This document shows positions 54,132 through 63,353 of a stretch of DNA of 64,000 nt, in pieces. Where the stretch lies: assembly GCA_903895845.1 (NCBI GenBank), contig CAITVK010000098.1, forward strand, positions 1 through 64,000. Reading direction: 5' to 3'. The position numbers were made by a program, and so were the translations under genes. Under the pieces are notes generated by a model that saw nothing but the letters and a program-made list of their open reading frames with translations, was not told where the DNA came from and did not search any database. The DNA is from an uncultured Chitinophagaceae bacterium (lineage in GTDB: Bacteria; Bacteroidota; Bacteroidia; Chitinophagales; Chitinophagaceae). Positions within the stretch are counted from its first letter, which is position 1, and each line of letters begins with the position of its first letter.

Positions 54132-54698
54132 TTATTCAGTTGGTTTTGTTATAAAAACACGCAAATATGAAACACATAAAATGAAGATGAATGCATAAAC
54201 AATAAAAGCAAAGGCATAATGATGAGCAAAGTCTGTCCATTCAGGTTTATTCATATTCAGCCAAGTAAGCGAAAAACACCTGATAATGTTGAGTATAAAT
54301 ATTGTTGCTATTCCCAGAATAGCAAAAAGCAACTTTCTTCCTAAAGCACCAGGCACACAAAGAAAAAAACACAAATAAGCCTGATAAAGTAGCAATGCAT
54401 TGCAGCCATCGGTTATGTAAAGTACCCGCGTGGAACCAAAGTATATCTCTTGAAAACCATATTCTAATGGCGTAGTTACAAAGCCAGGTTCATAAAAAAG
54501 ATTCAGTGTTTTGGCGGTTACATCAGATGTTAGAAAAGTTAAATCGCGGTTTGGCCAGTGTCCCTGAACAAAAAGAAAATGATTTGCCAGGGTAATAATT
54601 ATCCATAGTATAATTGCCCTGATTGCAAACCGTCGGAGTATGGGCGGTATCGCCTCATACTGTTTAGTTACGTTGTTGATCCATTCGGCTGTTTCCAT
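54132..54698 (-). CDS. Exosortase-family cysteine transpeptidase
   Basis: A 188-residue protein, multi-pass membrane. The exosortase/archaeosortase triad is visible: C99 in ITDGCNALLLYQAY, R140 in LNIIRCFSLTWL, and H159/H160 in FAHHYAFAF. It cleaves and anchors proteins with C-terminal tripartite tags, such as the PID-CTERM-like one encoded at 9187-9429. It is followed by a small membrane protein and preceded by a YhhN-family gene. The specific subtype (XrtX, XrtY, XrtN) cannot be fixed from sequence alone. Confidence 0.85.
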   Translation of the reverse strand: METAEWINNVTKQYEAIPPILRRFAIRAIILWIIITLANHFLFVQGHWPNRDLTFLTSDVTAKTLNLFYEPGFVTTPLEYGFQEIYFGSTRVLYITDGCNALLLYQAYLCFFLCVPGALGRKLLFAILGIATIFILNIIRCFSLTWLNMNKPEWTDFAHHYAFAFIVYAFIFILCVSYLRVFITKPTE

Positions 54699-54735
54699 TA
54701 TTTATACTTAAATTTTCACCATAGTAACAAATACT

Positions 54736-55545
54736 TTAGCTATTGGGATAGTACAAGTTGCGTTTTTTTCTGTATTCCCTATTTTTCTTGCTGAAAAGCT
54801 TTTCTCTTTCTAATTGGTTGGTCTTAAAATATGTAATAATCCCCCCAACAATCAACAACTGCGATAACCCATAGCTAAGTGCTACAATTGGATAGAGCCT
54901 GACATTTATCTCTGTCTCCGCAAAGTTTGAATACGCATAAACTACATTCTGTAAGATTATTAACAGAATTGCTCCAAACAACTGATAAATAGCTGGATAC
55001 AACTTCGGCAAAGTAACCAGTGAACTTACTACTGCCAACAATATTGAAAGCAGAAGCGCATCAAAATAGAAGGGGACACTTGAAAACTTTAATCCAAAAT
55101 GTAGAAAGTATTTTAGGTAAACACTTCCAAGAAAAAAACTAGTTAAGAAAATAATACCATTCAGTGGATTTATTTTGATTGTTGCTTCAGTTGTGAGAAC
55201 CCGTTTCCAAAGACTTATGAAAATAAAAATATAAATCGGATAAATTAGTAAGTACAGACTAACGCAGGTTATCAGCGAGAAAAATGTAGAACGGGTCGCA
55301 AAAATATCAGAAAGCAATGACAATGAAAGTGCTGCCCAGAGTAATATTATCTCAATCCGAATAACTGAATTTGTTTTTCTTTTAATTGATTTCCTTGTTG
55401 ACAAATAAATCATCAGACAAGGCATCAGCAAAGGGCGAACAAGAAATCTCTTTTCAAACTTGCCATTATAAAGTAAATAACAATCTGCAAGCAGAGCGAA
55501 AAAATAAATGCTCAATAGAATTATCCTTGATACCCGCTTTAACAT
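54736..55545 (-). CDS. YhhN-family membrane protein (lysoplasmalogenase-like)
   Basis: A 269-residue protein with about eight membrane helices. The N-terminal YLLYNGKFEKRFLVRPLLMP and LSLLSDIF match the YhhN/TMEM86 family, whose characterised members hydrolyse the vinyl-ether bond of lysoplasmalogens. Activity here is inferred. It lies 37 bp upstream of the exosortase gene on the same strand, so the two may be co-expressed. Confidence 0.72.
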   Translation of the reverse strand: MLKRVSRIILLSIYFFALLADCYLLYNGKFEKRFLVRPLLMPCLMIYLSTRKSIKRKTNSVIRIEIILLWAALSLSLLSDIFATRSTFFSLITCVSLYLLIYPIYIFIFISLWKRVLTTEATIKINPLNGIIFLTSFFLGSVYLKYFLHFGLKFSSVPFYFDALLLSILLAVVSSLVTLPKLYPAIYQLFGAILLIILQNVVYAYSNFAETEINVRLYPIVALSYGLSQLLIVGGIITYFKTNQLEREKLFSKKNREYRKKRNLYYPNS

Positions 55546-55746
55546 TTCAACTTTTGTTTTTGCAAGAATAATGATTCCTACAGATAAAAATAATGGAGCA
55601 CTGATAAAATGCTCAACATAAAGCTATTAAAAAGTGGTGGATAGGATACATTTCTAATCAATTCACCCCAAAATACTTCCCAAATGCCCCTTGCGCTTTT
55701 TCAAATACTTTATTTCAGCATCTTTGCGTTGTAAACAAAAACAATC

Positions 55747-57972
55747 ATGCACCCAACTTCTAAATGGTTATTCACGTTCCTTATGGTTCTTGTTGTAGCC
55801 AATCTTGCTGCTCAAACACGGGTTAGTGGCATTGTAAAAGACAATCATGGCAGGGTAATAAAGGGTGTCACCATTTCCATAAAAAATAGTTATGATGGTG
55901 GCGCCTCTGACTCCACCGGAAAATTTTCTTTTAAATGTTATGATAAAGGTCTTCAGACCATCATCGCAAAGAGTATTGGTTACAAAACTGTTCAACAGCC
56001 AATCGTATTATCTGGCACTCCGCTTACTGTAAACTTTTCTTTGCACGAAGAAATTAATGAACTCACAGCTGTTACTGTCACTGCGGGTAGTTTTGAAGCA
56101 GGTGATAAAAAACGTGCTGCAACTGTTCTGAATTCGCTTGATGTGGTAACCGTTGGTGGTGCAAATGGTGACATTACAAATGCACTCAAAACATTGCCGG
56201 GTGCACAACAAGTAGGTGAACAAGAAGGGTTGTTTGTAAGAGGCGGTACTGGTTACGAGACAAAGCAATTTATTGATGGCACGATGGTCGCCAATCCATA
56301 TGGTGCAAGTGTGCCGGACATTGCAAGTCGAGGGCGCTTCTCCCCATTTTTGTTTAAGGGAACCGTTTTCAGTACGGGTGGTTATTCTGCACAATATGGA
56401 CAGGCTTTGAGTAGTGCCGTCATCTTGGAAACGATTGATTTACCTGAATCTTCTCAAGCTTCTGCTTCTGTATCCAGTGTTTTTGTGGGGGGAGGCTTGC
56501 AGGAATTAGCCAAGAATAAGAAGTCGTCTTGGGGAATCAATTATGGCTACACCAATCTTGCTCTTTACTTCGCTTTGGTTCCACAAGGTCCTGCCTATTT
56601 CCATCTTCCGGAATTTCATTCGCTCGATGCTAACTTTCGTATCAAAACAAAGAAGGGTGGAATGATTAAGTATTATACCACTTTTGGGGCTAGCAATATT
56701 GGAATCCGTCGTCCTAATATCGATTCTTCTTTACTGAATAATGCGTATGGAATCATCAATTACAACTGGTATAATAACCTTAGCTGGCGCGAATATTTAG
56801 GTAAAGGTTGGCACATGAACCTTGGAAGCAGCTTCAGCATCAATACAGACAAAATAAATCTTCAGATACAAAACCAACTGAATCAGCGTGCTTTTACAAA
56901 CATCAGTTATATAGACAGCATCAATACGGCAATAACGAGTCATCAGGATTTAAGTCAGGTTAAAGCTGTGTTCGAAAAGAAGTTATCTGGGATAAGTGCC
57001 ATCCGTTTTGGTGGGGAATATTGGTATGGAACGGTGAAAAGTATTGTGAAAGATACCAATCATTTATTGACAGACAATTTCGCTTCCCTATTCAGCGAAG
57101 CAGATATATATCTTACCAATGATTTGGCAGCAAAAATTGGAGTTCGTGGGGAGTATTCATCACAAGTTAATCAGTTTAATGTAGCACCTCGCCTTTCGCT
57201 TGCCTACAAAACAGGAGCGCATTCACAAATGAGTGCCGCGTATGGTCAATTTTATCAGAAGCCAGAGAATACTTACTACTACTATGGCAATCAAAACTTG
57301 GGCTATGTAAAGGCAACGCATTACTTGCTGAATTATATGCGGACAACTACCCTGCAAACATTCCGTCTGGAGGCATTTTATAAACAATATGACAACTTGA
57401 TAGAAACGCCGCCTACCTATCAGTTCGACAATAAGGGAAGTGGCTATGCACAAGGCGTAGAGTTATTCTGGCGTGATAAGAAAACCATCAAGGATCTGGA
57501 TTATTGGTTTAGTTATTCTTATCTCGATACCAAACGTCAGTTCGACAAGTACCCTTCGCAATTGGCACCCACTTTTGCTGCCAAACACACGGCTTCTTTG
57601 GTAGTGAAGAAGTTTTTTACCAAGCTAAACACTGGCTTTAACTTCACGTATAGTTATGCCAGTGGAAGACCCTATTATTACTTTCAGTCCGTTGGAAATA
57701 AATATACTGTCGGCGATGAGGGTACAACGAAGGATTATAATACATTTGGGTGCAGCGTAAATTATCTTACCAAGATAAAGAAATCTTTTGTAGTGTTTGT
57801 TGCAAGTGTCACCAATGTATTTAATAGCAGCAATGTATATGGATACAATTACAATCACAACGGCACGTACAAGGCAGAGATAAATCCGCCGGCACCACGA
57901 TTCTTTTTCTTAGGGGCATTTATCAGTTGGGGCGTGGACAGGAGGCAAGATGCAATTAACAATAACTTATAG
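55747..57972 (+). CDS. TonB-dependent outer-membrane receptor
   Basis: A 741-residue protein. A signal peptide covers about 1-22. A carboxypeptidase-regulatory-like domain (TRVSGIVKDNHGRVIKGVT) is followed by a plug (GLFVRGGTGYETKQFIDGTM) and a barrel ending RFFFLGAFISWGVD. There is no SusD partner, and length and plug differ from SusC; it more likely takes up a metal complex, vitamin or peptide. The ligand is unknown. Confidence 0.9.
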   Translation: MHPTSKWLFTFLMVLVVANLAAQTRVSGIVKDNHGRVIKGVTISIKNSYDGGASDSTGKFSFKCYDKGLQTIIAKSIGYKTVQQPIVLSGTPLTVNFSLHEEINELTAVTVTAGSFEAGDKKRAATVLNSLDVVTVGGANGDITNALKTLPGAQQVGEQEGLFVRGGTGYETKQFIDGTMVANPYGASVPDIASRGRFSPFLFKGTVFSTGGYSAQYGQALSSAVILETIDLPESSQASASVSSVFVGGGLQELAKNKKSSWGINYGYTNLALYFALVPQGPAYFHLPEFHSLDANFRIKTKKGGMIKYYTTFGASNIGIRRPNIDSSLLNNAYGIINYNWYNNLSWREYLGKGWHMNLGSSFSINTDKINLQIQNQLNQRAFTNISYIDSINTAITSHQDLSQVKAVFEKKLSGISAIRFGGEYWYGTVKSIVKDTNHLLTDNFASLFSEADIYLTNDLAAKIGVRGEYSSQVNQFNVAPRLSLAYKTGAHSQMSAAYGQFYQKPENTYYYYGNQNLGYVKATHYLLNYMRTTTLQTFRLEAFYKQYDNLIETPPTYQFDNKGSGYAQGVELFWRDKKTIKDLDYWFSYSYLDTKRQFDKYPSQLAPTFAAKHTASLVVKKFFTKLNTGFNFTYSYASGRPYYYFQSVGNKYTVGDEGTTKDYNTFGCSVNYLTKIKKSFVVFVASVTNVFNSSNVYGYNYNHNGTYKAEINPPAPRFFFLGAFISWGVDRRQDAINNNL

Positions 57973-57974
57973 CC

Positions 57975-58056
57975 CCCTCCCCTAAAGGGGCGTCATGGAA
58001 AATGGGACAAATATATTTTTTTAACTCTCCTTGTCTCCCTTTAGGGGATAGGGGCA
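57975..58056. repeat. GC-box repeat pair between genes
   Basis: CTCCCCTAAAGGGGC and a second CTCCCTTTAGGGGATAGGGG about 60 bp later are related, partly inverted copies with self-complementary cores. They could terminate the receptor transcript. Confidence 0.45.
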
Positions 58057-58068
58057 AAACAAACAACA

Positions 58069-58692
58069 ATGAAAAAAGTACTCGTTATCATCAGCCTGTT
58101 AGTGGCTACAGTGGTTAATGCGCAATCCAAGTTTGAGGATGCCATGACAAGAGGTTTAGGACAGTTAAAAGATGCAAAGACCGCATCTGACCTCACGGAT
58201 GTTTCCTCTTTTTTTGAAAGAGTAGGAGACGCCGAAAAAACACAGTGGCTACCTTATTATTATGCGGCATTGTCTCTTTATAGAAGTGCTTGGGTAGATA
58301 AATCCGCTGATAAGGACAAAATTGCAGATAAATGCAAGGACTTTATCACCAAAGCTCAAGTAATAGAAAACAATGCAGACTTATATTGCCTGGTGCAACA
58401 AGTGGTAATCCTACAATTGATGGTAGATCCAATGAGTCGTTGGCAAACCTATGGTGCGCTTGCAAAAGATGCACTTGCTGATGCTACCAAAGCAGATCCT
58501 ACCAACCCACGCATCTACTACTTGCAAGGCATGACAACCTTCAATACGCCTGAAGCTTATGGCGGTGGTAAAGCATTGGCTAAACCTATGTTTCAGAAGT
58601 CGGTAGATTTATTCAAGACTTATGTTCCTAAGCCTTTCTATCCAGATTGGGGTAAGGAAGATGCAGAGAAGATGTTGGAACAGTGCAAGTAA
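58069..58692 (+). CDS. Secreted TPR-like protein
   Basis: A 207-residue protein with a signal peptide (about 1-18, ending VNAQ). The rest is helical with TPR-like spacing (WLPYYYAALSLYRSAW, NPRIYYLQGMTTFNTPEA). It is likely periplasmic. It follows the TonB receptor by 96 bp on the same strand, and pairs of this kind occur in Bacteroidota uptake loci, so it may act with that receptor. No enzymatic motif. Confidence 0.72.
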   Translation: MKKVLVIISLLVATVVNAQSKFEDAMTRGLGQLKDAKTASDLTDVSSFFERVGDAEKTQWLPYYYAALSLYRSAWVDKSADKDKIADKCKDFITKAQVIENNADLYCLVQQVVILQLMVDPMSRWQTYGALAKDALADATKADPTNPRIYYLQGMTTFNTPEAYGGGKALAKPMFQKSVDLFKTYVPKPFYPDWGKEDAEKMLEQCK

Positions 58693-58956
58693 AGAATTGA
58701 TAAGTTATACTTACCCTTGTTACATCAAGAGTGCTACTTAAGACTTAGTAGAACTCTTGATGTTTTGGTGCTATTAGAAAGGAAATTCTATCTATCACAA
58801 TCAAACCCTGAATTTAATTGTGTTCTACAATCTCCAATAGAAATCTATTATTTATTACTGCTCGGGCTTTTGTGTAATATTGATACCTCGTGCGTCACAC
58901 TAAACTGTTGTGGTGAACTATTACACTTATTTTTGTTGATATTATACTTCTGTTTT

Positions 58957-59574
58957 ATGGCAAATTTATTATTGAAGGGTCTAAATAAAATAGTGTATCT
59001 GCTGGGGCATTTTTTGAATTTTATAAGACTAATACCACACTTAATAGTCCTGAATACACATCGTTCTAAAGCGATAATAAGGTATGATATAAATCGATGG
59101 CTTGCTGTCCTGTGCATTGATTGTGGTTATGTTAAAGGATTTATTTTATTGATGAAAAAATTTCCTGAGTTTCGAAATCTCTTCTATTATAGAGTATCCG
59201 ATTTATCTGGCTTTATTGAATTTCTTTGTCCCAAGATGAGTACGCTGCAAATTTCAGCAAAAGAAATTGGGAAAGGATTGTTTATTCAGCATGGATTCGC
59301 TACAATCATTGCAGCTAAATCTATTGGGGAGAATTGCTGGATTAATCAGCAAGTTACTATTGGCTTTTCAAACTCTACAGACTGCCCAGTTTTGAAAGAT
59401 AATGTAACCATTTCTGCTGGTGCTAAAGTAATTGGCGATGTAACAATTGGGGACAACTCAACAGTTGGAGCAAATGCTGTTGTCGTAAAAAATGTACCTC
59501 CAGATTGTGTTGTAGTGGGCGTGCCAGCTTATGTGGTAAAAAGGAATGGAATTAAAGTAAAAGAACCATTATAA
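58957..59574 (+). CDS. Serine acetyltransferase-like hexapeptide protein
   Basis: A 205-residue protein from the ATG at 58957. A longer frame from a TTG at 58717 has low-complexity hydrophobic content and is rejected. The helical N-terminus (YDINRWLAVLC) is followed by a left-handed beta-helix of hexapeptide repeats (IGENCWINQQVTIGF, VTIGDNSTVGANAVVV, VVGVPAYVVKR). It resembles CysE-type or capsule acetyltransferases. The acceptor may be serine or a sugar. Confidence 0.8.
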   Translation: MANLLLKGLNKIVYLLGHFLNFIRLIPHLIVLNTHRSKAIIRYDINRWLAVLCIDCGYVKGFILLMKKFPEFRNLFYYRVSDLSGFIEFLCPKMSTLQISAKEIGKGLFIQHGFATIIAAKSIGENCWINQQVTIGFSNSTDCPVLKDNVTISAGAKVIGDVTIGDNSTVGANAVVVKNVPPDCVVVGVPAYVVKRNGIKVKEPL

Positions 59575-59856
59575 AACCTTTAAAGTGATACGATTAGATG
59601 CTGCTGTTCAATCCTTCTCGCCAACCAAGAAAGGCATTGCTGGCATAAGGTTTTCTGTGCCACTTGTCGCCAACAACAATCGAAATCGAGATAGGTAGCT
59701 GCTAATTAGAATAAAGGAAAGCAATAATTCATTAGCACCCAAATGATAACTATATAGGTCTTAAAAATGAAAGCACTGGCATATGCAGTGCAAATTTTGT
59801 CTATTTCTAGAGAAGGTTTTTCTTCCATTTAACTTCCAACAGTAAAAATAAACAAC

Positions 59857-60603
59857 ATGAAAAAGATACTTAGCATCGCATTGCTGATGACAGGATTGCT
59901 TGCCTGCAAAAAATCCAGCACAACATCTTCAAGTTCAAACACCGACACAACGTACAACATTTCGGCATTGGTAAGTAAGTTTAGTGGGAATGTTTCGGCA
60001 GTAGTTCAGGGCGATTATCTGGTTATTACAAGCACGGATATCCCCGATCACAAAAGCCCTTATTTCAAAGGAACTAAGTGGCAGGATTCTTTGTATACAA
60101 CTGATTCAGTAAGCACATTTGCACAAAACCCAAACACAATAGAAGCACAGTCACTTACTTTCAGGATACCTATTCATCCATCTTCAGCAAGTTCCAAATC
60201 GGCAACACCGCTAGGGCCAATGGGCGTTTCACTCAATGGAGTACCATTCTTTAATCAGTATGCTGCCGGCAGGGCTGCTTTAACTTATGAGAAATTATCC
60301 TTTGACCAATACGGTGGGCATCCGCAGCAAAGCGGACAATATCATTACCATGTAGAACCTACCTCTCTTACTGCAAGGCATGGTGAAGATGCTTTCTTAG
60401 GATTGTTATTAGATGGTTTTCCTGTTTATGGGCCAATGGAAAATGGTATGCTAGTGAGCGAAAGTGCATTGGATACATACCACGGTCATACCACCAAAAC
60501 TGCGGAGTTCCCTAATGGAATCTATCACTATCATGTTACATCTTCCGATCCTTACATCAACGGAAGTGGGTTCTATGGAACGCCAGGTACGGTTTCAAAC
60601 TAA
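59857..60603 (+). CDS. YHYH-domain lipoprotein
   Basis: A 248-residue protein with a lipoprotein signal (LLMTGLLAC, Cys17). The YHYH domain is marked by GQYHYHVEP and GIYHYHVT, and by LLLDGFPVYGP. The histidines suggest metal (probably copper) binding. It is 6 bp upstream of a MORN-repeat lipoprotein and about 770 bp before a SCO gene, an association seen elsewhere in Bacteroidota and consistent with copper handling. The function is not established. Confidence 0.85.
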   Translation: MKKILSIALLMTGLLACKKSSTTSSSSNTDTTYNISALVSKFSGNVSAVVQGDYLVITSTDIPDHKSPYFKGTKWQDSLYTTDSVSTFAQNPNTIEAQSLTFRIPIHPSSASSKSATPLGPMGVSLNGVPFFNQYAAGRAALTYEKLSFDQYGGHPQQSGQYHYHVEPTSLTARHGEDAFLGLLLDGFPVYGPMENGMLVSESALDTYHGHTTKTAEFPNGIYHYHVTSSDPYINGSGFYGTPGTVSN

Positions 60604-60609
60604 AGGTTA

Positions 60610-61197
60610 ATGCGTTATCTACTGATTTATATTCTCATTTTGTTAGCTTCTGCTTGCAACAATCAGCAGAGGAATATAGCTGTTGATGCCGATAGTAGTG
60701 TGGTTGCAATCACTATTCCACAGACGACACTTTTGGAGACCGATAGCGGATTCAAGGTGAAAAGCAATCTCTATTATCACAATGATAGTCTGTATTCAGG
60801 ATTTATTGAAGGATATTCTCCTGCTCATAAACTGATTTCGAGATTTGGTTTCTGGAAGGGACAAAAGCAAGGAATACAACAACAATGGTATGAAAATGGG
60901 CAGTTGAAGGAAACCAGATATTACCTGGCAAACATGAAAACGGGTACACATACTGGCTGGTGGGATAATGGCGTGAAGCGTTTTGAATATGTATTTGATA
61001 AGGATATCCCTGTAAAAAGACATTGCCAATGGTATAAATCAGGGAAGCTTTGTAGCCTGTTTGAATATAATAATGCGGGTCAGCCAGAAGGAGCGCAGCA
61101 GTTGTGGTATGAGGATGGAACTGTGAAATCGAACTATGTGGTAAAGGATAACCGCAGGTTTGGTTTCCTCGGTGCCAAAGGCTGCGTAATGAAATAA
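60610..61197 (+). CDS. MORN-repeat lipoprotein
   Basis: A 195-residue protein with a lipoprotein signal (LILLASAC). Three or four MORN-2-like repeats follow (FGFWKGQKQGIQQQWYENGQ, GTHTGWWDNGVKRFEY, CQWYKSGKLCSLFEY, GAQQLWYEDGTVKSNY). It is in an operon with the YHYH gene. Such YwqK-type repeats are structural; a protein-interaction role is plausible. Confidence 0.85.
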   Translation: MRYLLIYILILLASACNNQQRNIAVDADSSVVAITIPQTTLLETDSGFKVKSNLYYHNDSLYSGFIEGYSPAHKLISRFGFWKGQKQGIQQQWYENGQLKETRYYLANMKTGTHTGWWDNGVKRFEYVFDKDIPVKRHCQWYKSGKLCSLFEYNNAGQPEGAQQLWYEDGTVKSNYVVKDNRRFGFLGAKGCVMK

Positions 61198-61204
61198 TAG
61201 ACTT

Positions 61205-61352
61205 AACCACAAAGCACACAAAGGCTTACACGAAAAGACACTAAGGTTTACATGGGTTTATAAATCTTAGTGTTCTATTTTGCCTTAGTGGTTGAATTAT
61301 TTACGTATTACTGCTCCTTGTGTTTTTTTCTTTGTGTCCTTTGTGGTTAAAC
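61205..61352. repeat. Long palindromic intergenic element
   Basis: AACCACAAAGCACACAAAGG (61205) is inverted as CCTTTGTGTCCTTTGTGGTT near 61333, with 19 of 20 positions matching. An inner pair ACACTAAGGTTTA / TAAATCTTAGTGT follows. The AACCACAAAGG type is a common Bacteroidota non-coding repeat. Confidence 0.75.
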
Positions 61353-61369
61353 TCTTTAAAACTAGACAA

Positions 61370-62005
61370 ATGAAATCTAGAATATTATTGTTAATCCTTC
61401 CATTCCTGCTATTTGCCTGCAAGGCGAAGAAAAGGGATGTGTCTCACAATCTCCCCTTCTTTACCACAGCAGATTTTACTCCTCGCTGGATGGAAGCTGA
61501 TTCAGTACCGCATCACCTCGCTCCTTTCTCTTTTACAGATCAGGATGGAAAGACCATCACCGAACAAACAGTAAAGGGCAAGATTCATGTGGCAGATTTC
61601 TTTTACACGACCTGCCCGGGAATTTGCCCTAGACTCACTAAGAACTTAGGATTGATTCAAGATGCCTATAAGAATGACTCAACCGTAGTATTGCTTTCCT
61701 ATAGCGTTACTTCCGACCACGATAGTGTATCGGTATTGAAAGAATATGCGACACTAAAAGGGATTATCTCTGGTAAATGGCACTTGCTTACAGGTAATCA
61801 GGACTCGATAAATACGTTGGCAAGGAATTCTTATTTCGCAGAGAAGACACTAGGACAAGAAAAGGGAGTGGATGACTTCTTGCACACAGAAAATGTTTTG
61901 TTGGTTGATAAGCAGTTGCGGATACGTGGTATTTATAATGGCACGCTTCCTTTTGATATGGAACAGTTGGTGAAGGATATAAAACAATTGGAAAAAGAAG
62001 AATAG
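61370..62005 (+). CDS. SCO-family copper/thioredoxin-like protein
   Basis: A protein of 211 residues from the ATG at 61370, chosen because it starts the lipoprotein signal (LILPFLLFAC, Cys17). The SCO fold is marked by C82 and C86 in TTCPGICPRLT and a late His in DDFLHTENVLLVD. SCO proteins deliver copper to cytochrome oxidase or reduce its thiols. It is downstream of the YHYH and MORN genes, across the palindrome at 61205-61352. Convergent with the LTD gene at 62062. Confidence 0.9.
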   Translation: MKSRILLLILPFLLFACKAKKRDVSHNLPFFTTADFTPRWMEADSVPHHLAPFSFTDQDGKTITEQTVKGKIHVADFFYTTCPGICPRLTKNLGLIQDAYKNDSTVVLLSYSVTSDHDSVSVLKEYATLKGIISGKWHLLTGNQDSINTLARNSYFAEKTLGQEKGVDDFLHTENVLLVDKQLRIRGIYNGTLPFDMEQLVKDIKQLEKEE

Positions 62006-62018
62006 AGTTTGAAAAAAA

Positions 62019-62056
62019 GCAAAAGCGGAAAGTAAATAGCTTCCTCCCGCTTTTGC
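62019..62056. terminator. Bidirectional terminator
   Basis: The stem GCAAAAGCGG / CCGCTTTTGC lies between the convergent SCO and LTD genes, with A and T runs on both sides. Confidence 0.75.
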
Positions 62057-62061
62057 AAAAA

Positions 62062-63213
62062 CTATTTTATAAATTTCTCTACTGCGTTTAAACTTCCATT
62101 CTGATAAGAAACAAAGTAACTCGCTTTGGCAAAACCACTAGCATCAATACTTGTTTGAGTACTACCTATTGCAATAGCTTTCATGACTACAATTCTTCCT
62201 TCGGCACTTGTAATGGTAATGGTTGCTCCTGGCAATGCTTTGATATGGGTTACCATTAACTTGTTGACAACTGGATTGGGCGAAAGAACAATTTTGTTGA
62301 TGACTGAACTGTTGGCATCAACCGAAACCAATGCGCTATAACTATATCTGGCATCATTATCTACTAGTTTCAATCTGTAATATTCTTTACTGATTGATGG
62401 GCAAGCATCGGTGTAGCTATAATTGCTACCATCACTTTTATCCGCAACTATGGAAGCAACAGCGGAGAAGCCAATTGCATTGTTACTTTTTTCTACAATA
62501 AAGCGATTAAAGTTTGTCTCGGAGCCTGTCTTCCATCCTAAGACAACTTCACTATTTACCAACATGGCTTTGAAATATAAAAGTGTTACGGGCAAACCAC
62601 CACAAAGACTAACAGGGCTAGCGGCATTTTGTGGGACAAAGCTGTTAGAGGCCACAAAGTCTGAAGAGTTGTCTCCAGTATTGGTACAACCATTACCAAT
62701 ACGTACCAGACATTTTTTACTGGTTAGTGACGAAGCCGGATTGGTTTCAAAACCAGAAGCTGTTGGCCCATAACCAACAAGGTCTATAACAGTAGTATCT
62801 CCAACGCCCGTACCAAAGAGTGTATTTATAGAATCTACCAACGCTACCTTACCGGTTGTGGCACTCAGATTCATAGAGCCAATTACATCGGCAGTGGGAA
62901 GTGGCACACCAACTGTACCGTTGCCAGCCAACTGAATTAATAGGAATCCACCTGCGGGAATGGTGTTGTTAATGGGTTGAGCCTGCCAGGAATAGCTGGT
63001 TGCACTAGAATATTGTACCGAATAGTTGGCTAGTGATATTGGTTTTCCTGTAGGATTAAATAGCTCGATGAAATCGTTTGTGTATAAAGCACCTGCATTA
63101 CTGCCACCACCATACAGTGCGGCAATAACAACGTGATTTACTTGTGCTTGTGCTTGAGCTGTAAGTAGCATAAATGCCACAAAAAAGATGGAGGTGAACG
63201 TTGACTTAATCAT
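62062..63213 (-). CDS. Lamin-tail-domain secreted protein with T9SS tag
   Basis: A 383-residue protein with a signal peptide (about 1-24). A lamin tail domain follows (GALYTNDFIELFNPTGKPISL, then GGFLLIQLAG), then a fibronectin-like segment (EVVLGWKTGSETNFNRFIVE). The C-terminal T9SS domain (LSPNPVVNK, ending AVEKFIK) starts at about 310. It is probably displayed on the cell surface or secreted. LTD proteins often bind other surface polymers; the partner is unknown. Confidence 0.85.
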   Translation of the reverse strand: MIKSTFTSIFFVAFMLLTAQAQAQVNHVVIAALYGGGSNAGALYTNDFIELFNPTGKPISLANYSVQYSSATSYSWQAQPINNTIPAGGFLLIQLAGNGTVGVPLPTADVIGSMNLSATTGKVALVDSINTLFGTGVGDTTVIDLVGYGPTASGFETNPASSLTSKKCLVRIGNGCTNTGDNSSDFVASNSFVPQNAASPVSLCGGLPVTLLYFKAMLVNSEVVLGWKTGSETNFNRFIVEKSNNAIGFSAVASIVADKSDGSNYSYTDACPSISKEYYRLKLVDNDARYSYSALVSVDANSSVINKIVLSPNPVVNKLMVTHIKALPGATITITSAEGRIVVMKAIAIGSTQTSIDASGFAKASYFVSYQNGSLNAVEKFIK

Positions 63214-63353
63214 AATATAGTATTTTATTCGTACGAAGTACTGCTAATTATTAAAGTTTGAACAATATGGTAACAACTTGCCAATAATGTGCATTATGTG
63301 ACAATCATTTAATACTCTTGCATATTCCTGATTTCACTGTTAATTTGCACCTG

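Noticed and set aside
58717-58956. N-terminal extension of the acetyltransferase
   Set aside because: It starts at TTG and has unlikely hydrophobic composition; the ATG at 58957 gives the normal family length.
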